Positions 8,702 through 16,717 of a stretch of 64,000 bases of DNA are shown here, piece after piece. This stretch comes from JBCCMQ01 sp039026235. Its GTDB lineage: Bacteria > Pseudomonadota > Alphaproteobacteria > Rhodobacterales > Rhodobacteraceae. The position numbers were made by a program, and so were the translations under genes. Below the pieces are notes generated by a model that was given only the letters and a program-made list of their open reading frames with translations, was not told the DNA's origin and did not search any database. The stretch spans positions 868,001-932,000 of the forward strand of contig JBCCMQ010000001.1 in NCBI GenBank assembly GCA_039026235.1, given 5' to 3'. Position 1 is the stretch's first letter. Every line of letters begins with the position of its first letter.

Positions 8702-9739
8702 TTACCCCCTGAAATCTGTGATGACGGCAACACCGGGCGCCGTGGGACCATTCATGGCCCGCAGTTCACCACTGGCATCGGACAAGGCGATTTCGCGCGC
8801 GATCAGCGGGCTCAGATCGACGGCGCCCTGCGCAATGAATTCCAACAATGTGGGATACTGCCATGCGGGCATGCCGCGTGTGCCGAACAACGCCAGATTG
8901 CCCATATAGACCGCGTTCATGTTGATCTTCATCTCGGCGGTGTCCCCGACCGGCATGCCCACCTGAACATGGCGTCCCAGCGGACGTAGGCAGGCAATGC
9001 TGCCATTCGTGGTCTCGGGGATACCCAGCGCTTCAATCGACACATGGGCGCCGCCGCCGGTCACATCGCGGATTGCGTCGGCCACCGGCGTGTCCCGGGC
9101 ATCAAGTGCCACGTCGGCACCAAGCTGGCGAGCGTGTTCGAGCTTTTCAGGCACCACATCGACGACGATCACCCGCGCGCCCAGCGCTTTGCCAAGAAGC
9201 ATCGCGGACAGGCCAACGCCGCCCGTGCCGTGGATCGCCAGCCACTCACCGGCAGCAAGCGCAGCCCGGCCGGTCAACGCATGCCAGGCCGTCGTGACCC
9301 GGCATCCCAGGCCAGCCGCCAAAGTCGCCGGCATTGTTTCTGGCAGGGGCGCAAGATTGTGGTCGCGCGGCACCGGGACAAATTCGGCAAAGGCACCGGG
9401 TTCCACAAAACCCGGCAGACGCTGGTCGGGACAGGTGTTCGACCGGCCGGATGCGCAGGACGTGCAACGTCCACAGGCCAGAATGAAGGGTGCAACCAAC
9501 CGGTCGCCCACCGCATAGCGCGCGTTCGGGCCCGCCGCGACCACCTCGCCACAATATTCATGACCCTGTATCTGGCCTGGTTTGACGCGCGGATGTTCAC
9601 CCCGCCAGCCGTGCCAGTCCGACCGGCACACGCCGCAGGCTTCGACCTTTAAAACCACGCCATCCTGGGGGCAGTCCGGCTCGGCAACATCCTCGATCGA
9701 GAGATCTTGGTTGTAATCGCGCAGGACCGCTGCGCGCAT
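8702..9739 (-). CDS. zinc-dependent medium-chain alcohol dehydrogenase, embedded in the pur operon
   Basis: This is a 345-aa medium-chain dehydrogenase/reductase with both zinc sites: catalytic Cys in CGVCRSDWHGWRGEHP with GHEYCGEVV, and the structural four-Cys lobe CGRCTSCASGRSNTC. The NAD-binding motif is GTGGVGLSAMLLGKALG. The substrate cannot be read from sequence. It starts at an ATG (9739) that overlaps the purS stop by one base (TGATG), and it ends 7 bp before purQ. It is therefore translationally coupled inside a purine operon, in a place where purS and purQ are normally adjacent. A longer frame from 9796 reads into purS and is not used. Confidence 0.88.
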   Translation of the reverse strand: MRAAVLRDYNQDLSIEDVAEPDCPQDGVVLKVEACGVCRSDWHGWRGEHPRVKPGQIQGHEYCGEVVAAGPNARYAVGDRLVAPFILACGRCTSCASGRSNTCPDQRLPGFVEPGAFAEFVPVPRDHNLAPLPETMPATLAAGLGCRVTTAWHALTGRAALAAGEWLAIHGTGGVGLSAMLLGKALGARVIVVDVVPEKLEHARQLGADVALDARDTPVADAIRDVTGGGAHVSIEALGIPETTNGSIACLRPLGRHVQVGMPVGDTAEMKINMNAVYMGNLALFGTRGMPAWQYPTLLEFIAQGAVDLSPLIAREIALSDASGELRAMNGPTAPGVAVITDFRG

Positions 9740-9969
9740 CAGGCGACCTCGATCCGATAACTCTCGATCACCGTATTCGCGAGCAATTTCTGGCACATGT
9801 CGTCAACCGTATCGGGATCGGTACCGTCGTCCAGATCCAACTCGATCAGTTTGCCCTGCCGGACCCCGTTGACACCTTCGAAGCCCAGCGTCCCGAGCGC
9901 GTGCTTGACCGCCTCACCCTGGGGATCGAGCACCCCGTCCTTCAGCGTGACGAAAACCTGTACCTTCAC
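9739..9969 (-). CDS. purS: phosphoribosylformylglycinamidine synthase subunit PurS
   Basis: This is the 76-aa small structural subunit that links PurQ to PurL in the bacterial FGAM synthase complex. The sequence KVQVFVTLKDGVLDPQGEAV is the family signature and the C-terminus ESYRIEVA is also typical. The start is a GTG at 9969 preceded by a clear GGAGG; an apparently longer frame reaching 10203 has no PurS homology upstream of this point. purC ends 83 bp upstream. The stop overlaps the dehydrogenase start by one base. Confidence 0.93.
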   Translation of the reverse strand: MKVQVFVTLKDGVLDPQGEAVKHALGTLGFEGVNGVRQGKLIELDLDDGTDPDTVDDMCQKLLANTVIESYRIEVA

Positions 9970-10052
9970 CGGCGCCTCCACCGCTTTTGCGTTTGCTAAT
10001 CCGCCCTGTGCCTCAGGGCAAGCATCATTCAGGTGCGGCGGTCGCGCGAAGC

Positions 10053-10814
10053 TTAATTGATTAGCGTCGGTTTGGTCGTATGGGTGACGTTCGATGGCAG
10101 CACACCAAGGCGCCGCGCAACCTCGGTGTAGGCATCGGCCAGATCGCCAAGATCCCGGCGGAATACATCCTTGTCCAGCTTCTGACCGGATTCGATGTCC
10201 CATAGCCGGCAGCTGTCCGGGCTGATTTCATCCGCAATAACAAGTCGCTGATAATCACCGTCCCAAAGACGGCCGACCTCAATCTTGAAATCCACCAGTC
10301 GGATACCGACCCCCAGCATCACCCCGGACAAAAAGTCGTTCACGCGGAGCGCCAGCGCCACCATGTCGTCAAGATCCTGCTGGCCGGCCCATCCGAAAGC
10401 CAGGATATGTTCCTCGGCCACAAGCGGGTCGTCCAGGGCGTCATCCTTGAAATAAAACTCGATCACCGGACGCGGCAGGGCGGTGCCCTCTTCGATCCCC
10501 AGCCTTTTGGACATGGAACCAGCAGCCAGGTTGCGCACGACCACCTCGAGCGGAATCATCTCCACCTGACGGATCAACTGTTCGCGCATGTTCAGCCGCT
10601 TGATGAAATGCGTGGGCACACCGATGTGGTTCAGCCCCTTCATGAAAAACTCGCTCAGGCGGTTGTTTAACACGCCCTTGCCATCAATGACGTCTTTCTT
10701 CTGGGCGTTGAAAGCCGTGGCATCATCCTTGAAATACTGAACAAAAGTGCCCGGTTCGGGGCCTTCATAAAGGATCTTGGCCTTGCCTTCGTATATCTTC
10801 TTTCGGCGCGCCAT
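10053..10814 (-). CDS. purC: SAICAR synthetase (phosphoribosylaminoimidazole-succinocarboxamide synthase)
   Basis: This 253-aa enzyme joins CAIR and aspartate with ATP to give SAICAR in purine synthesis. The family signatures are visible: KIYEGKAKILYEG at the N-terminus, the EVVVRNLAAGS segment, and the LVDFKIEVG and ISPDSCRLWD motifs. The length matches single-domain bacterial PurC. It is the first gene of the purC-purS-dehydrogenase-purQ run on the minus strand. The divergent neighbour is the zeta-subunit gene, and the 182-bp gap between the two starts must hold both promoters. Confidence 0.96.
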   Translation of the reverse strand: MARRKKIYEGKAKILYEGPEPGTFVQYFKDDATAFNAQKKDVIDGKGVLNNRLSEFFMKGLNHIGVPTHFIKRLNMREQLIRQVEMIPLEVVVRNLAAGSMSKRLGIEEGTALPRPVIEFYFKDDALDDPLVAEEHILAFGWAGQQDLDDMVALALRVNDFLSGVMLGVGIRLVDFKIEVGRLWDGDYQRLVIADEISPDSCRLWDIESGQKLDKDVFRRDLGDLADAYTEVARRLGVLPSNVTHTTKPTLIN

Positions 10815-10996
10815 CGGTTGCTCCGGTACGGGGGTGGGCGATACGCCCTTCCGGGCAGGGCTTGGCTATAAGCCAACCCAGTGCCGGTCGCAAGAAGACC
10901 CTGCAACACGCCTGCGGCGCTGCGACCCAAGGGATTGCGAAAACGCCATATTCCAACCATATGAGTGAAGGCAGAGACAGGGAGCAAGGCACTGCG

Positions 10997-11311
10997 ATGA
11001 GTACATTCGACGACCGCGAAAACGCGTTTGAAGCCAAATTCGCGCATGATGAAGAGATGAATTTTCGCGCCGTTGCCCGGCGCAACAAATTGGTGGGCCT
11101 TTGGGCGGCCGGTCTTCTGGGCAAGTCCGAAGGCGAAGCCGAAGATTACGCCAAAGAAGTAATCCGCGCGGACTTTGAAGAAGCCGGTCACGATGACGTG
11201 GTACGCAAGCTGATGGCCGATCTGGGCAGTCATGCGTCCGAAGACGAAATCCGCGCCCAGATGGACGCCATGCTCAGCGAGGCCAAGGCACAGCTGGCCG
11301 CAGAGGCCTGA
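10997..11311 (+). CDS. ATP synthase subunit zeta (DUF1476), F1-ATPase inhibitor
   Basis: This 104-aa protein has the DUF1476 pattern MSTFDDRENAFEAKFAHDEEMNFRA followed by RRNKLVGLWAAGLLG, a four-helix arrangement that in Paracoccus denitrificans is the zeta subunit inhibiting ATP hydrolysis by F1. The N-terminal segment is the inhibitory part in that system. I choose the ATG at 10997, preceded by GGAG, over an in-frame ATG at 10862, because homology begins here. The gene is a single transcription unit away from any atp operon, as is usual in this group. A 7-bp-arm inverted repeat follows it. Confidence 0.85.
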   Translation: MSTFDDRENAFEAKFAHDEEMNFRAVARRNKLVGLWAAGLLGKSEGEAEDYAKEVIRADFEEAGHDDVVRKLMADLGSHASEDEIRAQMDAMLSEAKAQLAAEA

Positions 11312-11330
11312 ACACAACCCAAACCCACCT

Positions 11331-11352
11331 CATAATCTTTATTAGGATTATG
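11331..11352. repeat. AT-rich inverted repeat upstream of the methyltransferase gene
   Basis: A perfect inverted repeat (CATAATC at 11331-11337, GATTATG at 11346-11352, 8-nt AT-rich centre) lies 77-98 bp before the homocysteine methyltransferase start. It is too AT-rich and lacks the T-tail expected of a good terminator for the zeta gene. It could be an operator for a methionine-metabolism regulator, but I cannot name the regulator. Confidence 0.4.
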
Positions 11353-11428
11353 AATTTGATTACCTGAAGCTGCCATGCCAGCAGACGATTGGCGCGCCCG
11401 CCGGTGCGCCGACGCTGCAGGTAGTGAC

Positions 11429-12442
11429 ATGGCAAACGCCCTTTCCCGTCTTCTTGAAGCCCGTGACTGGCTCCTGGCCGATGGCGCCACGGGCACCAAT
11501 CTTTTCAACATGGGCCTTGGGTCGGGCGACCCGCCAGAGTTTTGGAATGAAGAACACCCCGACCGCATCCGCGCGCTATACGCCGGCGCCGCAGATGCCG
11601 GATCGGATCTTTTTCTGACCAACAGTTTCGGTGCCAACGCCTCGCGCCTGAAATTGCACGGCGCCGAGGCGAGGGCGCGTGATTTGTCGCGCATCTCGGC
11701 CGAACTTGGGCGCGAAGTGGCGGACCGGGCGGGACGTCCGGTTATCGTGGCCGGATCCATGGGCCCTACGGGCGAGATCATGGAACCGATGGGCACACTG
11801 ACCTACGATGTGGCAGTCGAAATGTTCCATGAACAGGCCGAGGGGCTGCGCGAAGGCGGCGCGGATGTGGCATGGATCGAGACCATAAGTGCGCCGGAAG
11901 AGCTGAAGGCTGCAGCCGAGGGCGCGACGCTCGCAGGTCTCGACTGGTGCGCAACGATGAGTTTTGACACTGCCGGTCGCACCATGATGGGCGTCACCAG
12001 CGCCAATATGGTCGACCTGATCAGCGGTGAGACGCCGCAGCCTGTGGCCTTTGGGGCCAATTGCGGCGTGGGCGCATCGGATCTCTTGCGCACGGTTCTA
12101 GGCTTTTCGGCCCATGGAACCGAAGTGCCGATTATTGCCAAGGGCAACGCGGGCATACCAAAATACGTGGATGGGCATATCCACTACGACGGGACCCCGG
12201 AACTCATGGCACGTTACGCGACACTGGCCTATGACTGCGGCGCGCGCATCATTGGCGGGTGCTGCGGCACGACGCCCGAACATCTTGAAAAGATGCGGCG
12301 CGCGCTTGAGGTGCACAAACGTGGTCCTCGCCCTTCGCTGGAAGAGATTGCCCAGACCCTTGGCGGGTTTTCATCCGGCAGCGATGGAACGGACGGTGCG
12401 GCGCCAGAGCCAAGGCGCAATCGCCGCCGCCGCCGGGCCTAG
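11429..12442 (+). CDS. homocysteine S-methyltransferase domain protein (betaine-homocysteine methyltransferase / split MetH type)
   Basis: This 337-aa zinc methyltransferase corresponds to the homocysteine-binding module of MetH/BHMT. It shows DGATGTNLF near the N-terminus, the GANCGVG cysteine motif and the paired IIGGCCGTTPEH motif that complete the Cys3 zinc site. The C-terminal tail is Arg-rich. Because a free-standing corrinoid protein (13700-14404) and a DUF1638 protein lie downstream, the likely role is the homocysteine half-reaction of a methionine synthase split over several genes, with methylcobalamin on the corrinoid protein as donor. Direct use of betaine is the alternative and is how such proteins are often annotated. 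The ATG at 11429 begins the homologous region. The stop overlaps the stop of the convergent radical SAM gene. Confidence 0.85.
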   Translation: MANALSRLLEARDWLLADGATGTNLFNMGLGSGDPPEFWNEEHPDRIRALYAGAADAGSDLFLTNSFGANASRLKLHGAEARARDLSRISAELGREVADRAGRPVIVAGSMGPTGEIMEPMGTLTYDVAVEMFHEQAEGLREGGADVAWIETISAPEELKAAAEGATLAGLDWCATMSFDTAGRTMMGVTSANMVDLISGETPQPVAFGANCGVGASDLLRTVLGFSAHGTEVPIIAKGNAGIPKYVDGHIHYDGTPELMARYATLAYDCGARIIGGCCGTTPEHLEKMRRALEVHKRGPRPSLEEIAQTLGGFSSGSDGTDGAAPEPRRNRRRRRA

Positions 12443-13512
12443 AACAGTCGCAGCTGATCGCCCGGTCGCGCGGGCACCCGAAACAGATCCGTCCGCAGTT
12501 CGGGCAATTCTTCAGCGAGACCAAGACGCCTGAGAGCAAGCTTGAACCGGTGCGATATCATCGCCGCGTAATTGCCTTCACCCCGCATCCGGTGACCCCA
12601 GCGCGCATCATAGATCTTTCCGCCATGGGCTTCGCGCACGCGTGCAAGAACCTTTGATTTCCTGTCCGGCGCATGGGTGTCGAGCCATTCAACAAAAAGC
12701 TCGGACACCTCAAACGGCAACCGCAATAGAATCCAGCTGGCCGCCGTTGCGCCAGCACTTTGGGCGGCGGCGAGGATCGCTTCAAGTTCGTGGTCGTTCA
12801 GACCCGGGATCATTGGACTGGCCATAACGCGGACCGGAATGCCCGCCTCTGCCAAAGCGCCGATTGTATCCAGCCGGCGCGATGGGACCGGAACACGCGG
12901 CTCCAGCCGTCGCGCAAGACCCGGATCAAGCGTCGTGACCGACACGCCGACCTGCACCAGCCTGTCCATGGCAAGCTCGGCCAGAATGTCGATGTCGCGC
13001 GCAATCAGCGCCCCCTTGGTCGCGATCGTCACGGGATGGCGAAAATCGCGCAGGACCTCAAGGACGGCCCGCATGATGCCCATATCCTTTTCGATCGGCT
13101 GATAGGCGTCGGTGTTGGTACCAATGGCAATCGGCGCCACCCGGTACTTTGGCCGAGACAGCTCTTCGGCCAGGCGCTCTGGCGCATCTGGCTTGGCGAA
13201 GAGCCGCGATTCAAAGTCGAGACCAGCAGACAACCCAAGATACCCGTGGCTTGGCCGCGCAAAGCAATAGACGCACCCATGTTCGCACCCGCGGTACGGG
13301 TTGATCGACCGATCGAATGAGATATCCGGCGACTGATTGCGGGTAATGATCTTGCGCGGACGTTCGATCTGAACCTCGGTTCTTAAAGGCGGAAGATCTT
13401 CCTCCAGGTCCCAGCCATCGCTTTCGGCCACCTTTGAGAACGTCTCAAAACGCCCCACTCGGTTCGTTTCGGTGCCGCGCCCGCGCGAACGTGTATTCAG
13501 GGGATCAGGCAT
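12439..13512 (-). CDS. PA0069-family radical SAM protein
   Basis: This 357-aa protein carries the radical SAM cluster motif CxxxCxxC (Cys76, Cys80, Cys83 in RGCEHGCVYCF). It belongs to the PA0069 group, related to the spore-photoproduct-lyase-like SplB family; its substrate is unknown. I start at the ATG 13512 (MPDPLNTRSRGRG). An ATG at 13530 would overlap a perfect alphaproteobacterial LexA box (13525-13539), which argues for the shorter form. The gene sits between the homocysteine methyltransferase and corrinoid genes but on the opposite strand. Its stop overlaps the methyltransferase stop in the tetranucleotide CTAG. SOS control suggests a role after DNA damage, unrelated to methionine synthesis. 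Confidence 0.85.
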   Translation of the reverse strand: MPDPLNTRSRGRGTETNRVGRFETFSKVAESDGWDLEEDLPPLRTEVQIERPRKIITRNQSPDISFDRSINPYRGCEHGCVYCFARPSHGYLGLSAGLDFESRLFAKPDAPERLAEELSRPKYRVAPIAIGTNTDAYQPIEKDMGIMRAVLEVLRDFRHPVTIATKGALIARDIDILAELAMDRLVQVGVSVTTLDPGLARRLEPRVPVPSRRLDTIGALAEAGIPVRVMASPMIPGLNDHELEAILAAAQSAGATAASWILLRLPFEVSELFVEWLDTHAPDRKSKVLARVREAHGGKIYDARWGHRMRGEGNYAAMISHRFKLALRRLGLAEELPELRTDLFRVPARPGDQLRLF

Positions 13513-13524
13513 ATCTAAAAAATA

Positions 13525-13539
13525 GAACATTTAGTGAAC
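13525..13539 (-). promoter_or_regulatory. candidate LexA (SOS) box
   Basis: The sequence GAAC-N7-GAAC (GTTC-N7-GTTC on the minus strand) matches the direct-repeat LexA box known for alphaproteobacteria such as Rhodobacter. It ends 13 bp upstream of the radical SAM ATG at 13512, a natural repressor position. Confidence 0.65.
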
Positions 13540-13699
13540 ATTTACCAGTCACAAGTGGTCCGTTTTCGCATCGGCCGCTGAAAAACCGTCCGCCATCGTC
13601 GGTCTGAGCGCTGGCCATGTCGCTATTGGCTAACAATTTTTCTCGCTTTCGACCCATCAAACAGTCAGTATCAAGCGGTCCGGTACAAGGAAGTCAGCC

Positions 13700-14404
13700 A
13701 TGTCCGAGGAAGAAGACGACATCATTCTGGCGGAACTGCCAGACGACGAACTTGTCCAGCAGATGTTTGACGACCTCTACGACGGCCTGAAGGAAGAAAT
13801 CGAAGAAGGCGTCACGATCCTTCTAGACCGCGGATGGATGCCTTATCGGGTGCTGACCGAAGCGCTGGTGGGCGGGATGACGATTGTCGGCAACGACTTT
13901 CGCGATGGCATCCTGTTTGTGCCCGAGGTTCTTCTTGCTGCCAACGCCATGAAAGGCGGCATGGCGATCCTGAAGCCGCTCTTGGCCGAAACCGGCGCCC
14001 CGCGTGTGGGCAAGATGGTCATCGGGACGGTCAAGGGCGACATCCACGATATCGGCAAGAACCTCGTCAGCATGATGATGGAAGGTGCCGGTTTCGAAGT
14101 CGTGGATCTTGGCATCAACAATGCCGTTGAGTCCTATCTTGAAGCCCTTGAGACGGAAGAACCCGACATCCTGGGCATGTCTGCCCTGCTGACGACGACT
14201 ATGCCCTATATGAAGGTCGTGATCGACACGATGGTCGAGCAGGGCATTCGCGACGATTACATCGTGCTGGTTGGCGGCGCGCCACTGAACGAAGAGTTTG
14301 GCAAGGCGATCGGCGCCGATGCCTATTGCCGTGATGCTGCCGTTGCGGTGGAAACCGCTAAGGAGTTTGTCGCCCGTAAGCACAACCAGATGGCCGCAGG
14401 CTGA
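13700..14404 (+). CDS. cobalamin-binding methyltransferase corrinoid protein
   Basis: This 234-aa protein has a MetH-type cap domain (about 15-100) and a B12-binding Rossmann domain. The lower-axial-ligand motif DxHxxG is seen as GDIHDIGKN (Asp114, His116, Gly119), followed by SALLTTTMPYMKVVI and VGGAPLNEEFG. It should carry the methyl group between a methyltetrahydrofolate methyltransferase, which is not in this window, and the homocysteine methyltransferase encoded at 11429-12442. This is the arrangement of a split methionine synthase. The N-terminus is very acidic (MSEEEDD). It is followed by a small membrane-protein frame and a DUF1638 gene on the same strand. Confidence 0.9.
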   Translation: MSEEEDDIILAELPDDELVQQMFDDLYDGLKEEIEEGVTILLDRGWMPYRVLTEALVGGMTIVGNDFRDGILFVPEVLLAANAMKGGMAILKPLLAETGAPRVGKMVIGTVKGDIHDIGKNLVSMMMEGAGFEVVDLGINNAVESYLEALETEEPDILGMSALLTTTMPYMKVVIDTMVEQGIRDDYIVLVGGAPLNEEFGKAIGADAYCRDAAVAVETAKEFVARKHNQMAAG

Positions 14405-14491
14405 TCCCCGACAGGCGCAGAAACCCTTAATTTTCCACAGATCGGCGGTTTGCCGCTTAATTGTCTCGCGGTAGGCGCCAATCGCCATGCT

Positions 14492-14752
14492 ATGGCCACA
14501 TTTGCCCGTATGTTCCTCAATATCGCAGCTATGGGGCCCGTTATGGGTAACGAACGATTGACAATGATGTTCGGAACAGTCGCTGCCAGTGCCGGGATCG
14601 CACTCTGGATGTCGATCATGGCGCAGGCGGCGTTTCAGGTGCCGGTCGTCGGATTTCTGGCACTGATCCCAGCTGCACTGGTCGTGTTTGTCGTCGCAAA
14701 ATCCCTTACCGGGTCGCACGAAGACCGGGACTGTCCTGACCTCTTTATCTGA
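14492..14752 (+). CDS. small membrane protein, hypothetical
   Basis: The frame encodes 86 aa with two clear hydrophobic segments (GTVAASAGIALWMSIMAQAA, then VPVVGFLALIPAALVVFVVA) and a short acidic tail. It sits between the corrinoid protein gene and the DUF1638 gene on the same strand, with gaps of 87 and 68 bp. The start is uncertain (in-frame ATGs at 14450, 14492 and later) and no strong ribosome site stands out. I do not recognise a family. The position suggests co-expression with the split methionine synthase genes. Confidence 0.5.
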   Translation: MATFARMFLNIAAMGPVMGNERLTMMFGTVAASAGIALWMSIMAQAAFQVPVVGFLALIPAALVVFVVAKSLTGSHEDRDCPDLFI

Positions 14753-14820
14753 CGCACATCGAACATCTGACGTCGCCGCAGCGCTTGACCACCTGGCCCG
14801 GCTGACGCAAGCCTTCTGCC

Positions 14821-15480
14821 ATGAGCTTTGATGATGCAGACCTGACCGAGCGTGGTATGCAGACGGCCCCTGCCGATATGCGGCCCGGTCGTCTGCTGCT
14901 TTTGGCCTGCGGCGCCCTTGCGCGTGAAATCCTGGCACTCAAAAACGTGAACGGGTGGAGCCATGTCGATCTGACCTGCCTGCCGGCGAAACTTCACAAC
15001 CGGCCGGATCAGATACCGGATGCGGTCGAAGAAGCGGTGCTGAAACACCGTGACAGATACGATCGCATCTTTGTTGTTTATGCCGATTGCGGAACCGGCG
15101 GACTGCTGCAGCAAAGATGCGAGGCGCTTGGGGTCGAGATGATCGAGGGCCCCCATTGCTATGCATTCTATGACGGGCTTGAGATATTCGACCGAAACGC
15201 CGAACACGAAATCACCGCCTTTTACCTGACGGATTTTCTTGTGCGCCAATTCGATACTTTGATCTGGCGCGGCATGAAGCTCGACCGTCATCCCGAGTTG
15301 CGGGATATGTTCTTCGGCAACTACACGACCCTGATCTATCAGGCCCAGACCGACGATCCGGCGCTGAGCGCACAGGCAGAAGAGGCGGCGGCGCGACTTG
15401 GCCTGCACTATGAGAGGCGATTTACAGGGTACGGCGATCTTGCGCGCGCGCTCACGCGCGCAAGTGCTTCGTCAGGCTGA
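14821..15480 (+). CDS. DUF1638 domain-containing protein
   Basis: This 219-aa protein has the DUF1638 features LLLLACGALAREI near the N-terminus, the central VVYADCGTGGLL and IEGPHCYAFYDG motifs with conserved Cys and His, and FGNYTTLIYQAQTDDP toward the end. The conserved Cys/His pattern suggests metal binding. The family has no firmly established biochemical role that I know of, but it recurs beside corrinoid-dependent methyltransferase genes, as here, so a helper function for the split methionine synthase is a reasonable inference. Internal ATGs at 14857 and 14878 are alternative starts. The stop overlaps the convergent hydrolase gene by 9 bp. Confidence 0.82.
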   Translation: MSFDDADLTERGMQTAPADMRPGRLLLLACGALAREILALKNVNGWSHVDLTCLPAKLHNRPDQIPDAVEEAVLKHRDRYDRIFVVYADCGTGGLLQQRCEALGVEMIEGPHCYAFYDGLEIFDRNAEHEITAFYLTDFLVRQFDTLIWRGMKLDRHPELRDMFFGNYTTLIYQAQTDDPALSAQAEEAAARLGLHYERRFTGYGDLARALTRASASSG

Positions 15481-16584
15481 CAGAAGTCCGATTTCAACCA
15501 GCGTGTTGTAGGTCTTCGCAGCGGTCTGTTTCAGCGCTTTCTTCTTGCCATCGTCCATTACGGCATTTCCGGCCAGATAGGCAGCCAGCGTGGGCAATTG
15601 CGTCTCGACCAATCCGGCATGGTGGCTGTTGACGTAGAAACGGTCCTTGCGGAACGCATTTCCCACCACGTTTTCACGATACTTTGACGCGCCAAGCTTG
15701 TTACCGTTCTTGTCCGAGAAGGCCAGACGGACATCAGCGTAGATCTCTCGAACCGCACTATCGGGGTAGGTGTAGCTGGCCGCGAATTTCGTTCCGTGGC
15801 CCGTGAGAAACTGCTGCGCAAGATGCAGCCCGATCCGGCCCATGGGCGCCATGTCGAGACCACCTGTAACCGTACAACTGTCGGCGTGGCCGCCCGGCAT
15901 TGGGAAGATCTCTTGCTCTTTGCGCAGTGAATTGGACCCCGTGTACTTTGGCACGACACAGACAAAGTTCTTGTCCTTGGGGATCACCAACACCATCCTT
16001 TTCTTGATGTTCTCGTGCACGATGGACCGATAAGCGGTTACGCAAGGCGCCAGTTCGTGCGGTGTTCCAACTCTGCCGGTCGAGTCGAAGTCGCCCTTTA
16101 CGGCAAAGTCGTTCTTGCCGCCGGGAACCGGGTCAAATGTAAAGATGTTGACCCGCAGATTGCCGGCTTCCCGGGTGAAACCCGCAGCCTGGATCGCATG
16201 GGCAAGCATGATGCATGTGACGCCGCCGCGGCTCCAGCCGACCAGATTGATGGTCTTGAATTTCTTTTTGTAGAATTGTTCCCATAGCCACATGATCCCA
16301 ACGATAACGTTGTCCTGGCTACCCAAGCCGTAGGCTTGGTTGTACTTCGCACTGATAAGCCCGGCGCCTCGCTTCTTGCGAAATAACTTCTCCTTGACGT
16401 CGCCGCCCTTTTCGACGGCCTTCAGCACGTTTTCTGTCTTGGGGATCTTCGCGCCACCCGGTCCGTCCAGGATGAACTTTCTTCCGATACACTCGTCAAA
16501 GAGAAAAGGAACCGCGTAGGTGCCGATTTTTTGCTGGTTGCTCGCAGTACCGCAGCAAAAGATCGTTACGACATCTTCGTCCAT
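15472..16584 (-). CDS. alpha/beta-hydrolase-like protein, DUF2235/Tle-lipase-like
   Basis: This 370-aa protein has features of the DUF2235 (Tle-type phospholipase) alpha/beta-hydrolase fold. An opening strand FCCGTASN resembles the oxyanion segment. The nucleophile elbow is GWSRGG (Ser118), an acidic residue follows a strand at FDPVPGG (Asp151), and a candidate catalytic His lies in PGGHADS (His233). No signal peptide or membrane segment is seen. The start at 16584 is preceded by GAGGA; an earlier ATG at 16608 lacks this. The protein is Lys-rich and its DNA looks more AT-rich than the neighbours, suggesting acquisition. No VgrG, Hcp, PAAR or immunity gene is nearby, so a secretion-effector role is only a possibility. 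Confidence 0.6.
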   Translation of the reverse strand: MDEDVVTIFCCGTASNQQKIGTYAVPFLFDECIGRKFILDGPGGAKIPKTENVLKAVEKGGDVKEKLFRKKRGAGLISAKYNQAYGLGSQDNVIVGIMWLWEQFYKKKFKTINLVGWSRGGVTCIMLAHAIQAAGFTREAGNLRVNIFTFDPVPGGKNDFAVKGDFDSTGRVGTPHELAPCVTAYRSIVHENIKKRMVLVIPKDKNFVCVVPKYTGSNSLRKEQEIFPMPGGHADSCTVTGGLDMAPMGRIGLHLAQQFLTGHGTKFAASYTYPDSAVREIYADVRLAFSDKNGNKLGASKYRENVVGNAFRKDRFYVNSHHAGLVETQLPTLAAYLAGNAVMDDGKKKALKQTAAKTYNTLVEIGLLSA

Positions 16585-16717
16585 GGAATCCTCATGAGAA
16601 AGGTGCAAATGATTTCGCAGACACTAGCACAAATACTTTGTCCAAACTGTGGTCTACTTCACGTTAAATGGTATGTCCGCCCCGGGCCATCAGGATATGG
16701 CTTAACAGTCAAGAAAA

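Noticed and set aside
9970..10203. N-terminal extension of purS
   Set aside because: The extra codons lack PurS homology and the GTG at 9969 has a GGAGG site giving the usual 76 aa.
13531..13699. SAM or cobalamin riboswitch before the corrinoid protein gene
   Set aside because: No conserved core or pseudoknot pattern of these riboswitches was recognised in the 160-bp leader.
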